The translations under genes and the position numbers were made by a program. Below the pieces are notes generated by a model. The model did not search any database. It was given only the letters and a program-made list of their open reading frames with translations, and was not told the DNA's origin. Below, piece by piece: positions 52,601 to 60,086 of a DNA stretch of 64,000 nt (positions are counted from its first letter, which is position 1; each line of letters opens with the position of its first letter). This stretch comes from Streptomyces graminofaciens. Lineage in GTDB: Bacteria > Actinomycetota > Actinomycetes > Streptomycetales > Streptomycetaceae. The stretch lies in NCBI RefSeq assembly GCF_030294945.1, contig NZ_AP018448.1, positions 2,232,001 through 2,296,000 of the forward strand, in the 5' to 3' direction.

Positions 52601-53484
52601 CGGCGCGGGCCTCCTGCCGGAGAGATCGCCAGGGGGCGGGCGGGTATCGGGTGGGAGAAGAGGTCGCCGGGCTGCCACGGTGTGGTCGGGGCCTTGGCCA
52701 TCTGGCCCGGGGCGGGCGCGGCCGGTGGCGCGGGCAGTCGGGACTGGGTGGTCAGCCATGGTCCCGAGCGGGCTGAGGAAGACGGTGTCAGGGCCTGGCC
52801 CCACAGGGAGTGGGTAGCTTCGGCGAGGGGGTATCCGGCCGCCCACGCGGAGAGGGCCTGGTAGACCGGGGCGAGGGCCTTCCCGCTGGCGGAGAGCTGG
52901 TAGTCGCCGGCCAGTGTGGTCTCGGCCAGCCCGTCGTCGATCACCCGGCGCAGCGGCGGGTAGACGCGGCTGAGGCTGTAGTGGGGCATGACCTCGGCGG
53001 CCAGTGCCTTGGCGCTCGCCGGCCCGCGGGCTTTCAGCGCCCACACCAGCGGCGTGGAATGTCGCGGGCTGATCAGAGCGATCGTGTCCTCGATGTTCTG
53101 TGCCACCGCGACCGGCTGCGGCTGAAGCTCGCCGGTGGCCTTGTTCCGTACGAGAGGCTTCTCCAGATGCGTGTCCCCCCAGGCGGCGAGCACGGGCAGG
53201 ACGGGCATCAGGTCGGCGCCGCGACGGGTCAGTCCGTAGGTGACGTGCCGGGGGGTGTGCTCGGTGCGTTCGACGAGACCGGCGTCGACGAGCTTGCCCA
53301 GCTTCGGGTGGAGCTGGCCGTCCGCGAGCAGGGCGAGCTTTGCCTTGACCTCGCTGTAGCGCAGCGGCTGGGCGGCGAGGGTCATCAGCACCCACACGCT
53401 CCAGTTAGGGGCGAGCATCTGAAGGCTCTCGGTGACGCGGGACAGGTCGTTCAGGGTGGTGCGGGACAGACCGGTGGCGGCCAA
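52597..53484 (-). CDS. Double HxlR winged-helix regulator
   Basis: 295 residues from TTG 53484 after GAGGAGA. Two tandem winged helices: the first with NWSVWVLMTLAAQPLRYSEV and RTEHTPRHVTYGLTRRG, the second with LVWALKARGPASAKALAAEV and TTLAGDYQLSASGKALAPVY. The HxlR family senses aldehydes, redox or small ligands. The C-terminal 60 residues are a Pro-rich tail. First of four coupled genes (regulator, regulator, MFS), so it likely controls the exporter and the ATP-grasp unit. Confidence 0.75.
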   Translation of the reverse strand: MAATGLSRTTLNDLSRVTESLQMLAPNWSVWVLMTLAAQPLRYSEVKAKLALLADGQLHPKLGKLVDAGLVERTEHTPRHVTYGLTRRGADLMPVLPVLAAWGDTHLEKPLVRNKATGELQPQPVAVAQNIEDTIALISPRHSTPLVWALKARGPASAKALAAEVMPHYSLSRVYPPLRRVIDDGLAETTLAGDYQLSASGKALAPVYQALSAWAAGYPLAEATHSLWGQALTPSSSARSGPWLTTQSRLPAPPAAPAPGQMAKAPTTPWQPGDLFSHPIPARPLAISPAGGPRR

Positions 53485-53513
53485 GGGGGAATCTCCTCAG
53501 GCGGGGCGATGGG

Positions 53514-53942
53514 TCAGCGGGTACGGGCGACGGCACGCGCGGGAGCGGGAACCGGTGCGGCAGTGGGGGCGGCCGGCGCGGGCTCGGTCTTCGCGTCCGG
53601 GGCGGGGACGCGGTGCAGGCTGGCCAGGACGCCGCTCAGGGTCTTGGCGTGGGCGTCGCGGGTGGCGACGGCGTCGGAGATCCGGCGCGCGCAGTCGAGG
53701 ATGTGACCTGCCTCGAAGGTGCCGATCTCTCGTTCCGGATCGGCCAGTTGAAGCAGCCGCTGGCGTTGGAAGTCGATGTTGCGCTCGGCGAACTGCAGGT
53801 CGGTGAGGCCGGCGATCAGGGCGGCGAGCATGCTGCCGTCGGGGTTGAGGCCAGCCAAGGTGCCGAGGTCGGCCAGCGGCTGGGCGTACAGGTCCTCGAT
53901 GCGCTCGGCGATCGTCTGGGCCGTGGCGTCAGGTGCGGGCAA
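53514..53942 (-). CDS. Helical hypothetical protein with Pro/Ala tail
   Basis: 142 residues from TTG 53942. The first 110 are helical (TIAERIEDLYAQPLADLGTL, QFAERNIDFQRQRLLQLADP) and could form a coiled coil; the end is Pro/Ala-rich (APVPAPARAVARTR). Similar in size and layout to the next gene and to the one broken by the IS110 element, so these three may be paralogues. No family recognised. Confidence 0.6.
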   Translation of the reverse strand: MPAPDATAQTIAERIEDLYAQPLADLGTLAGLNPDGSMLAALIAGLTDLQFAERNIDFQRQRLLQLADPEREIGTFEAGHILDCARRISDAVATRDAHAKTLSGVLASLHRVPAPDAKTEPAPAAPTAAPVPAPARAVARTR

Positions 53943-53951
53943 TCGGGGCTT

Positions 53952-54395
53952 TCACGGTCGGGGCCCTCGCACTGCCCCGGCTCGGATGTCGGCCGGGGCA
54001 GGCGGAAGGGCGGTGGTGGTCGTCGGCTGCGTGAGCCGCACGGGTCGGCGTGGCACCGGCCCGGGTGGAGGCATGGTGCGCAGCAGCTGGCCGAGGGCGG
54101 CGACGTAGCCGTTGCGCCCGGCCAGGGCCGCCTCCAGCCACTGCGCGTCGAAGCGCAGGTCGTCGGCGGACAGTTCGCTCATGTCACGATCGGCGGCGGT
54201 GGCCTCGTGGACGCGGTCCCGTACCCAGGCCACCTGCTCCTCGGCCACCACGAGGAAGGAGCGCAGCTCCAGCGCCCGCCGCAGCGCCGCGGACGCATCG
54301 CGGCCGGACGCCTGCGTGTACAGCTCACGCACGGGGGCGCCGAACGTCTGCTCCAGCAGGCTGTCCTGGCTGGAGGTCTTGTCGGTCACGCTCAC
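53952..54395 (-). CDS. Helical hypothetical protein
   Basis: 147 residues from GTG 54395, which overlaps the stop of the IS110-broken gene (GTGA). Helical core (ALRRALELRSFLVVAEEQVA, WLEAALAGRNGYVAALGQLL) followed by a Pro/Thr-rich tail. The insertion upstream is likely to reduce its expression. No family recognised. Confidence 0.6.
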   Translation of the reverse strand: MSVTDKTSSQDSLLEQTFGAPVRELYTQASGRDASAALRRALELRSFLVVAEEQVAWVRDRVHEATAADRDMSELSADDLRFDAQWLEAALAGRNGYVAALGQLLRTMPPPGPVPRRPVRLTQPTTTTALPPAPADIRAGAVRGPRP

Positions 54396-54506
54396 CGCGC
54401 CGCCCCGCGTACGGGGACCTGCGCGGTGTCCGGCACAGACGGTGCGGTGGTGGGCAGGGCCGGGCCCCGGCGGGCGGTGGGCGCCGACCCGCGCCACGCC
54501 CCCCCC

Positions 54507-54768
54507 GTTATGTTTTCCGCGGTCCTGCAAGGGGACCGCTGGCCTCCGGGCCCGGCATGACTGTTCCCCCCTGTCGAACGGATGACCTGGGGGGTGGTGT
54601 CACCGGGTCCGAGAGGCGCCGTTGGAGACGCTGATGAGAGGTCCGACCACCGCCTGGCCTGGCGCAACGCCCGGCCGCTCGCGGGCGGCAGGTCTGCATA
54701 ACGTGGATGCGCGCACGACGCCAACGCCGAGGCCGGCACCGCACAACCCCGTTCGGGAGGACGGCTTG
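54507..54768 (+). ncRNA. Predicted bridge RNA region of the IS110 element
   Basis: The non-coding left end of IS110-group elements is known to encode a structured bridge RNA whose loops pair with target and donor DNA. This stretch has the right place and length and several short hairpins (for example CCGCGGTCC-TGCAA-GGGGACCGC near 54517-54540). A GGGGGG run near 54589 could pair with the C-run target. Boundaries and loops are not established. Confidence 0.5.
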
Positions 54769-55968
54769 ATGGAGTACGACGAGATAGGCGTCTTCCTGGG
54801 CCTGGACGTCGGCAAGAGCCACCACCACGGCCACGGACTCACCCCGGCCGGCAAGAAGGTCTTCGACAAGCAGCTGCCGAACACCGAGCCGAAACTGCGG
54901 GACGTCTTCGAGAAACTGAAGACCAAGTTCGGCGCCGTCCTGGTGATCGTGGACCAGCCTGCCTCGATCGGAGCCCTCCCGCTGACGGTGGCCCGCGACA
55001 CCGGCTGCAAGGTCGCCTACCTGCCCGGCCTGTCGATGCGGCGGATCGCCGACCTCTACCCCGGCGAGGCCAAGACCGACGCCCGCGACGCGGCCGTGAT
55101 CGCCGACGCGGCCCGCACCATGCCGCACACCCTGCGCTCGCTGGAACTCACCGACGAGATCACCGCCGAGCTCACGGTCCTCGTCGGCTTCGACCAGGAC
55201 CTGGCGGCCGAGGCCACCCGCACCAGCAACCGCATCCGCGGCCTGCTCACCCAGTTCCACCCGTCCCTGGAACGCGTCCTCGGCCCCCGGCTCGACCACC
55301 AGGCCGTCACCTGGCTCCTCGAACGCTACGGATCCCCGGCCGCCCTGCGCAAAGCCGGACGCCGCAGACTCGTCGAGGTGATCCGGCCCAAGGCCCCGCG
55401 CATGGCCACACGGCTGATCGACGACGTCTTCGACGCGCTCGACGAACAGACCGTCGTCGTTCCCGGCACCGGCACCCTCGACATCGTCATCCCGTCGCTG
55501 GCCCGCTCGCTCGGCGCCGTCCACGAACAACGCCGGGCCACAGAAGCCCAGATCAGCGCCCTGCTGGAGGCCCACCCTCTTTCCAAGGTCCTGACGTCGC
55601 TGCCCGGCGTCGGCGTCAGGACCGCCGCCACCCTGCTGGTCACCGTCGGCGACGGCACCGGCTTCCCCACCGCCGCCCACCTCGCCTCCTACGCCGGACT
55701 CGCCCCGACCACGAAGTCGTCCGGGACCTCGATCCACGGCGAACACGCACCCCGAGGCGGCAACCGCGTCCTGAAACGCGCGATGTTCCTGTCCGCGTTC
55801 GCCGCCCTGCACGACACCGCCTCCCGCACCTACTACGACAAATGCCGGGCCCGAGGAAAAACCCATACCCAGGCACTTCTCCGCCTGGCCCGGCAACGGA
55901 TCAACGTGCTCTTCGCGATGCTCCGCGACGGCACCTTCTACGAACCCAGAACCCCACGCCTCGCTTGA
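54769..55968 (+). CDS. IS110-family DEDD transposase
   Basis: 399 residues from ATG 54769. The N-terminal RuvC-like DEDD domain is seen as GVFLGLDVGKSHHHGHGL and KTDARDAAVIADAAR, and the C-terminal Transposase_20 domain as LTSLPGVGVRTAATLLVTVG with the catalytic-Ser region AHLASYAGLAPTTKSSGTSI. Full length and without frameshift, so the element may be active. It acts with the bridge RNA to choose its target. Confidence 0.92.
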   Translation: MEYDEIGVFLGLDVGKSHHHGHGLTPAGKKVFDKQLPNTEPKLRDVFEKLKTKFGAVLVIVDQPASIGALPLTVARDTGCKVAYLPGLSMRRIADLYPGEAKTDARDAAVIADAARTMPHTLRSLELTDEITAELTVLVGFDQDLAAEATRTSNRIRGLLTQFHPSLERVLGPRLDHQAVTWLLERYGSPAALRKAGRRRLVEVIRPKAPRMATRLIDDVFDALDEQTVVVPGTGTLDIVIPSLARSLGAVHEQRRATEAQISALLEAHPLSKVLTSLPGVGVRTAATLLVTVGDGTGFPTAAHLASYAGLAPTTKSSGTSIHGEHAPRGGNRVLKRAMFLSAFAALHDTASRTYYDKCRARGKTHTQALLRLARQRINVLFAMLRDGTFYEPRTPRLA

Positions 55969-56471
55969 CCAAAGACATAGAGGCACCCCCCCCCGGGCTG
56001 CGGTTCCCGATCGCCTGAGGGTCGAGGAGGTGGCGCACCGTCATGGCGCGTCCCTCCCGCACGGTGTGCGCGCTGTTCACCGAGTCCGCGAGCCGCATGA
56101 CGTGTTCGGGCAGCTCGACGAATTCGCCGTCGGGCACCGTGTCGACGTGGTGGGCGAGGGCTTGGGCAAGGGCGTCTTCGGCCCTGTTCAGCACCTGCTG
56201 GGCCTCGGTAAGCAGCCCGTGCCAGCGCACGATCGTGGTGGCTTCCGGGTGGGCCTGCGGGGCGGCGACTACCGCGCGTCGCAGCTCGGCAATCGGCATC
56301 TGGAAGCGGGACTGGATCTGCTCGGTCAGGACGCCCAGCACGTCGTCGGCGTCAGGCACAGCGCAATTCCTTTCCGTTGAATTCGAGGAGACAGGGCGTG
56401 GCATTTCCACGGCCCAACCGCCTTACAGACGAGTGCGATTCAGGGCCGTTCGGGAGAGAGGGGCAGACTGG

Positions 56472-56831
56472 TTAGTCCAGGCACATGCGGACGTCGCGAT
56501 AGACGTAGGTCCCGGAAACCCAGCCCTTGACGCCGGTGGTCTTGTCGGTGATGTACACCCACTTCGCACCCTTGGTGGTCTTGTGCACCGTGAACTTGTG
56601 CGACTTGTAGAGGATGCCGACGGCGGTGGACTTGGTCGTCGCCTTCTTGCGGATGGTCACGGCGTTGGTGCCGTGGACCGCCCACGGGAGGTATGGCTTG
56701 CTGGTGCAGGATGAGGCGGGCATCGCAGTGGCGACGGACGTCGGCGCTGCGGTGGCCGCAGAAGCCGACGCGAGGGGCAGGGCGAGCGCGCCGAGCAGTG
56801 CAGCGGCTATCGCAATTCGGGTTGAGCGCAT
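56472..56831 (-). CDS. Secreted SH3b-type protein
   Basis: 119 residues. Sec signal peptide (IAIAAALLGALALPLASASA) followed by one bacterial SH3-like domain (NAVTIRKKATTKSTAVGILY, KWVYITDKTTGVKGWVSGTY). Such domains bind cell wall or peptides. Two Cys (residues near 42 and 117) could form a disulfide. The palindrome copy at 56919 lies about 90 bases upstream of its start and may control it. Confidence 0.75.
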   Translation of the reverse strand: MRSTRIAIAAALLGALALPLASASAATAAPTSVATAMPASSCTSKPYLPWAVHGTNAVTIRKKATTKSTAVGILYKSHKFTVHKTTKGAKWVYITDKTTGVKGWVSGTYVYRDVRMCLD

Positions 56832-56918
56832 GGGAAATTGAGCTCCATGTCAGGAAGAAGGAACAGAGAATTCAGGCCGGACAGTTGCCTGTGCGGGCTG
56901 GATTCAAGAGTCCGGAGA

Positions 56919-56956
56919 ATCCCCGGTTTCGCTAACCGGGGATGGAGTGCTATGTT
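56919..56956 (+). promoter_or_regulatory. Palindrome with -10-like box, copy 2
   Basis: ATCCCCGGTT-TCGCT-AACCGGGGAT at 56919-56943, perfect over ten bases per arm, then TATGTT at 56951 in a TGC-extended context, with the same spacing as the other copies. It is upstream of the leftward SH3 gene; no clear rightward gene follows. Candidate operator of the element-wide set. Confidence 0.6.
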
Positions 56957-57018
56957 TCGCCGCCGCCGGACGGTAGCGGCGTGAATCGCCCGGAAATCAA
57001 CGGGCGTTGCCGCAGCCC

Positions 57019-57741
57019 TCACCGGCCGGGCCGGCGCGGTGGTTCAGATGACACGACGCGTGCCGCAGCCACAGGCCGGGTGCCCTGGCGGGCAGGAGGC
57101 GCGGTCGTGGGCAGCGGGACGTCTTGGCCGCTCCAGTGCGCTTCCCACCACGTCGTGGCGGCTTCGAAGGTGGCGAAGCCGCCCTCGCGCAGGGTTCGTG
57201 TCCAGGTGTCGGTGTCGACTTCTTCCAGCAGCACCCGGAAGGGCAGGGGGACTCGTTCGTCCAGCGCCCGCAGCAGAACCGTGGTCTGCAGGGGCGCGTC
57301 GTCATTGGTGTAGCTGGTCAGGAGGGCGAAGTGATCGCCGTCGCCGCGCAACCGCTCCTCCAGGGCACGAGTGGCGTCGTCGGCGGGTGTGCCGCCCAGT
57401 CCCTCGGGGAGCAGGATCTTGTCCTCGGAGCAGCCGCGGGCCATCAGCCAAGACTGGGCCATCGCCGGCAAGGGCAGCGTGGCGTGGTCGAAGCGGAAGG
57501 TCCTTGTGGCGGTGTCGCGCCGGAGGTGGAGGGCGACGAGTTGGGCGTCACCTGGGATGCCCCAGGTGACGGCCCCGTTGTGGAGCACGAAGTAGCTGTG
57601 CCGGCCGTCGCTGGTGTGGTGCTTGGCCAGGACGGTGAGCTGGTCCTCGTCGATGCCGATGTGCTGCCAGAACTGTTCGTCGACGGAGTCGTTGACAGCC
57701 TTGTAGCCATCGAGACGGAAGTCCGGGGTGTCTTGGGCCAT
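57019..57741 (-). CDS. Hypothetical protein
   Basis: 240 residues (DEDQLTVLAKHHTSDGRHSY, LPAMAQSWLMARGCSEDKIL, WTRTLREGGFATFEAATTWW), with a Pro/Ala/Arg-rich tail like several neighbours. Mixed alpha/beta fold. No family recognised, although similar proteins seem common in Streptomyces elements. Part of the leftward series, about 50 bases after the next gene. Confidence 0.6.
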   Translation of the reverse strand: MAQDTPDFRLDGYKAVNDSVDEQFWQHIGIDEDQLTVLAKHHTSDGRHSYFVLHNGAVTWGIPGDAQLVALHLRRDTATRTFRFDHATLPLPAMAQSWLMARGCSEDKILLPEGLGGTPADDATRALEERLRGDGDHFALLTSYTNDDAPLQTTVLLRALDERVPLPFRVLLEEVDTDTWTRTLREGGFATFEAATTWWEAHWSGQDVPLPTTAPPARQGTRPVAAARVVSSEPPRRPGR

Positions 57742-57791
57742 AGATGCTTTCGGATCGATCAGCGGTTGAAGTGGCGGTCCTGGCGCCCGGG

Positions 57792-58523
57792 TCAGCGGCG
57801 GGGGGCGGAAGAGGCTGGCCAGGTTCCGGGACGCTGCGCGGGCGGTGCAGTCGGCGTGGCCGGCCGGTGCGGTGCGGCGAGGAGCGCACGGCCGGTGTCG
57901 GTGAGGGTGACGGGCTGCCCGGCGTGCAGCGGATGGGCGTCGTCGCGCACGACGAGACCGGCCGCCTCAAGTCGCTGAAACTGGCTGTAGGCGAGGCGGG
58001 TACCGGATGCGGTCACGACCGACAGGCGCTGGGTGAGCAGGTGTTCGCGCAGCTTGGCGCCCTGGGCGATGGCCAGCAGGGCCGCGTGATCCGGCGCTGG
58101 CAGCTCCGCCGGCGGACCTGTTCCACTCGAACGAACGGCAGCCTCGATGGGTTCGAGCGCCACCACGACCTGTTGCTCGCGCTCGTCGCGGGTGGCGGCG
58201 GCCTCTTCCAGCGTGGCGACGGTGCGGTTGATGCGCGAGAACAGGGCCTGGTCGACCGCGAACTCCCCGGAGGCCAGCCGCTGGAGCTGGACTCGGTAGA
58301 AGGTCACGCCGTGTTCGGCCTGGACCAAGGTGCGGTGGGCGTCGACCAGGCGGCTGCGTGGCTCGTCGAGGAGGTCGCGGTCGCGGTGCTGCCACAGTTG
58401 GTCGATGCTGTGGCCGACGGCCAGCTCGATGCGGTGATCGAGCGCCGTGAGCGCCTTCTTCGCCGGCGCAGGGGCAGGGGTGGCAGGCATGAATAGGACT
58501 GGTTTCTCGGTGGGGGCGATCAC
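57792..58523 (-). CDS. Winged-helix-like hypothetical protein
   Basis: 243 residues from GTG 58523, overlapping the acetyltransferase stop. A long helical N-terminal part (HRIELAVGHSIDQLWQHRDR, LFSRINRTVATLEEAAATRD) is followed by a winged-helix-like end (RLAYSQFQRLEAAGLVVRDD, QPVTLTDTGRALL). Could be a DNA-binding regulator with a coiled-coil dimerisation part. No named family. Confidence 0.55.
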   Translation of the reverse strand: MIAPTEKPVLFMPATPAPAPAKKALTALDHRIELAVGHSIDQLWQHRDRDLLDEPRSRLVDAHRTLVQAEHGVTFYRVQLQRLASGEFAVDQALFSRINRTVATLEEAAATRDEREQQVVVALEPIEAAVRSSGTGPPAELPAPDHAALLAIAQGAKLREHLLTQRLSVVTASGTRLAYSQFQRLEAAGLVVRDDAHPLHAGQPVTLTDTGRALLAAPHRPATPTAPPAQRPGTWPASSAPRR

Positions 58524-59011
58524 GACGGCGCATGGTCGGCGAGGGTGTCGCCGAGGGGAATGCGGACATCGAGGTGAGAGCCGTCGCGGGTGTGTACGGC
58601 GGGGCCGAGCCGGGCGAGGAGGCGCAGCATCGGCGTGTTAGCGGCGTGGAGGTACGCAGTCAGGGTGTGGGCGCCACTGCGGCGGGCGTGGTCGGCGGCG
58701 TGCCGGGCCAGCAGGGTGCCGATGCCGCGGCGCTGGTGGGCGTCGGCGACCTGCAGTCCGAGATCGACGACGCCCGCTTCGTGGCTGACGAACCCGGCCG
58801 AGACCATCGCGAGCGGACGCCCCTCGGCGTCGAGGCCGATCCAGACATCGCAGTGGTCCAGCAGCCGGGTGAAGTCGCGATGGGTGATTCGGGTCCGCCC
58901 CCAGCGCAGGAGCAGGTTCGCCTCGGAGCAGTCCTGGTGGAGGGAATCGGCCAGCGGCCGGTCCGCCTCGGTCGCTGGGTGGATCGTGGCGAGAGATGGC
59001 TGGTGGATCAG
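58520..59011 (-). CDS. GNAT acetyltransferase, probable CTG start
   Basis: 163 residues if translation begins at CTG 59011, which overlaps the upstream stop (CTGA) just as the neighbours overlap by GTGA or TTGA. The first ordinary start (ATG 58807) would cut away half of the fold. GNAT features: the acetyl-CoA loop DAHQRRGIGTLLARHAADHA, strand VVDLGLQVA before it, and LHAANTPMLRLLARLG at the end. Transfers an acetyl group to an unknown amine. Confidence 0.7.
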   Translation of the reverse strand: MIHQPSLATIHPATEADRPLADSLHQDCSEANLLLRWGRTRITHRDFTRLLDHCDVWIGLDAEGRPLAMVSAGFVSHEAGVVDLGLQVADAHQRRGIGTLLARHAADHARRSGAHTLTAYLHAANTPMLRLLARLGPAVHTRDGSHLDVRIPLGDTLADHAPS

Positions 59012-59595
59012 GGGGCGAAGCCCTGCAGGGCGATCAGCACGGCACCGCGCCGGTACCCCTTGACTTCCCTGTCTTCGTCCATGGCGCAGGCGTACACGTT
59101 GTTCAGGGCCAGGAGCTTGGCCAGGCGGGCCTCGGTCAGTCCGGCGTACGGGCCGCGCCCGTCGGAGCCTCCGGCGAGGTCGCTGAGCAAGCCGATGAGG
59201 TCCGCTGCCGTCAGGGCGGGCGGATCGCCGGCGGCGGCGAAGGCGTCACGGCAGGCATGCAGGATCGTTTCGGGCTCGCTCCCACAGTGCAGCGCGAAGT
59301 CCTCCTGGGCTTCAGTGGCCTCGGAGACCGGCGCGCAGCAGCAGGGCTGGGACAACAGCCGGGTCAACTCCACTTCGAGCCGCAGGCGTTCGGCGAGCCG
59401 GTGGGCGAAGGTGTCGGGTCGTTCGATGGCGAGGACACCATCTGCGTGGTCGCCGACGAGGGCGTCGAGTGCCTCGTCGAGGTCGTAGCAGTCCCGTGCG
59501 ATCTCCAAGATGGCCAGGTGATGCTGATTGGCGGACGGGGGCTCGACAGCCAGCGCCTCGGCGACACGGTCGAGGATGAAGGACAGGCGGGTCAA
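59008..59595 (-). CDS. Hypothetical protein with a triple-Cys patch
   Basis: 195 residues from TTG 59595, overlapping the RelE-like gene stop. Helical throughout (LAILEIARDCYDLDEALDAL, RLAERLRLEVELTRLLSQPC), with a CCC patch near residue 85 and another Cys soon after that could bind metal. No family recognised. It sits between a RelE-like gene and an acetyltransferase in a tightly coupled series. Confidence 0.6.
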   Translation of the reverse strand: MTRLSFILDRVAEALAVEPPSANQHHLAILEIARDCYDLDEALDALVGDHADGVLAIERPDTFAHRLAERLRLEVELTRLLSQPCCCAPVSEATEAQEDFALHCGSEPETILHACRDAFAAAGDPPALTAADLIGLLSDLAGGSDGRGPYAGLTEARLAKLLALNNVYACAMDEDREVKGYRRGAVLIALQGFAP

Positions 59596-60086
59596 CGGAC
59601 AGGGCCTTTCAGGGGAGTGTGCGTGGGTGCGGCTGAGGGAAGGCAGGGCACCGCATAGGGCGGCGGGCCGGGCTTGGGGACCGGCGGCCGTTGCGTGTCC
59701 AGCTGCGGGGAACGGGCGCGGGCGGCGTGGGTGCGCGCGCCGGTCGGGCGCCGGGCGATACCGAGGCGGGCGCGGGCCGTTTCGTACACGTCATGCCGGG
59801 CGCGCGGGCGTACGGCGACGACGTGGATCTCGGTGCGGTGCGTCGCGCCGGGTGGGGCCGGGCGCTGGGCGTAGACGATGCGCCAGGCGTTGCGGTGATC
59901 GACGTAGAGCTTGCGGCACCCGGTCAGCTCCTCGGTCAGCTTGCCGCCGAACAACTGGGCGTTGACGACCTTCTGGAGCTGGTCGAGGGCCAAGTCGCGG
60001 ATGTCGCCCGGGGCCTGGAGCAGGTCGGTCAGAGCTCTCGGGTCGAAGGACAGGCCGAAGGCCGGTCGGGGTTCGGGATCGCTCAT
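59592..60086 (-). CDS. RelE/ParE-like protein with extended tail
   Basis: 164 residues from ATG 60086, overlapping the DUF4913 stop (ATGA). The first 110 match the RelE fold: IRDLALDQLQKVVNAQLFGG, KLTEELTGCRKLYVDHRNAW, RIVYAQ, and TEIHVVAVRPRARHDVYETA. RelE toxins cut mRNA in the ribosome. The last 50 residues are a Pro/Arg-rich tail not found in normal RelE toxins. No typical antitoxin gene is adjacent, unless the small coupled genes around it serve. It may be a non-toxic relative. Confidence 0.7.
   Translation of the reverse strand: MSDPEPRPAFGLSFDPRALTDLLQAPGDIRDLALDQLQKVVNAQLFGGKLTEELTGCRKLYVDHRNAWRIVYAQRPAPPGATHRTEIHVVAVRPRARHDVYETARARLGIARRPTGARTHAARARSPQLDTQRPPVPKPGPPPYAVPCLPSAAPTHTPLKGPVR

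Larger units (their letters stand above)
54507..55985 (+). mobile_element. IS110-family insertion sequence
   Basis: About 1.48 kb between two C-runs (54499-54506 and 55986-55994) that belong to the split host gene. No inverted ends and no clear target duplication, as expected for this family. The transposase ORF leaves a 260-base non-coding 5' end and almost none at the 3' end, the layout of the IS110 group rather than IS1111. Exact ends are ambiguous within the C-runs. Confidence 0.85.
54392..56359 (-). pseudogene. Hypothetical gene split by the IS110-family element
   Basis: The 5' part runs from GTG 56359 to the C-run at 55986-55994 (VLTEQIQSRFQMPIAELRRA ... MTVRHLLDPQAIGNRSPG). The 3' part lies beyond the insertion at 54506-54392 (GAWRGSAPTARRGPALPTTA, then PSVPDTAQVPVRGAAR). 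With an 8-base C-run at the junction the two halves join in frame into a protein of about 160 residues, and the rebuilt stop overlaps the start of the next gene (GTGA), like its neighbours. The original is a helical protein with a Pro-rich tail and no known family. Confidence 0.8.

Noticed and set aside
54508..55986. Long open frame (about 490 codons) antisense to the IS110 transposase
   Set aside because: Its composition (Gly/Val/Gln-rich without domains) is that of a mirror frame of a GC-rich gene, and the transposase on the other strand is unmistakable.
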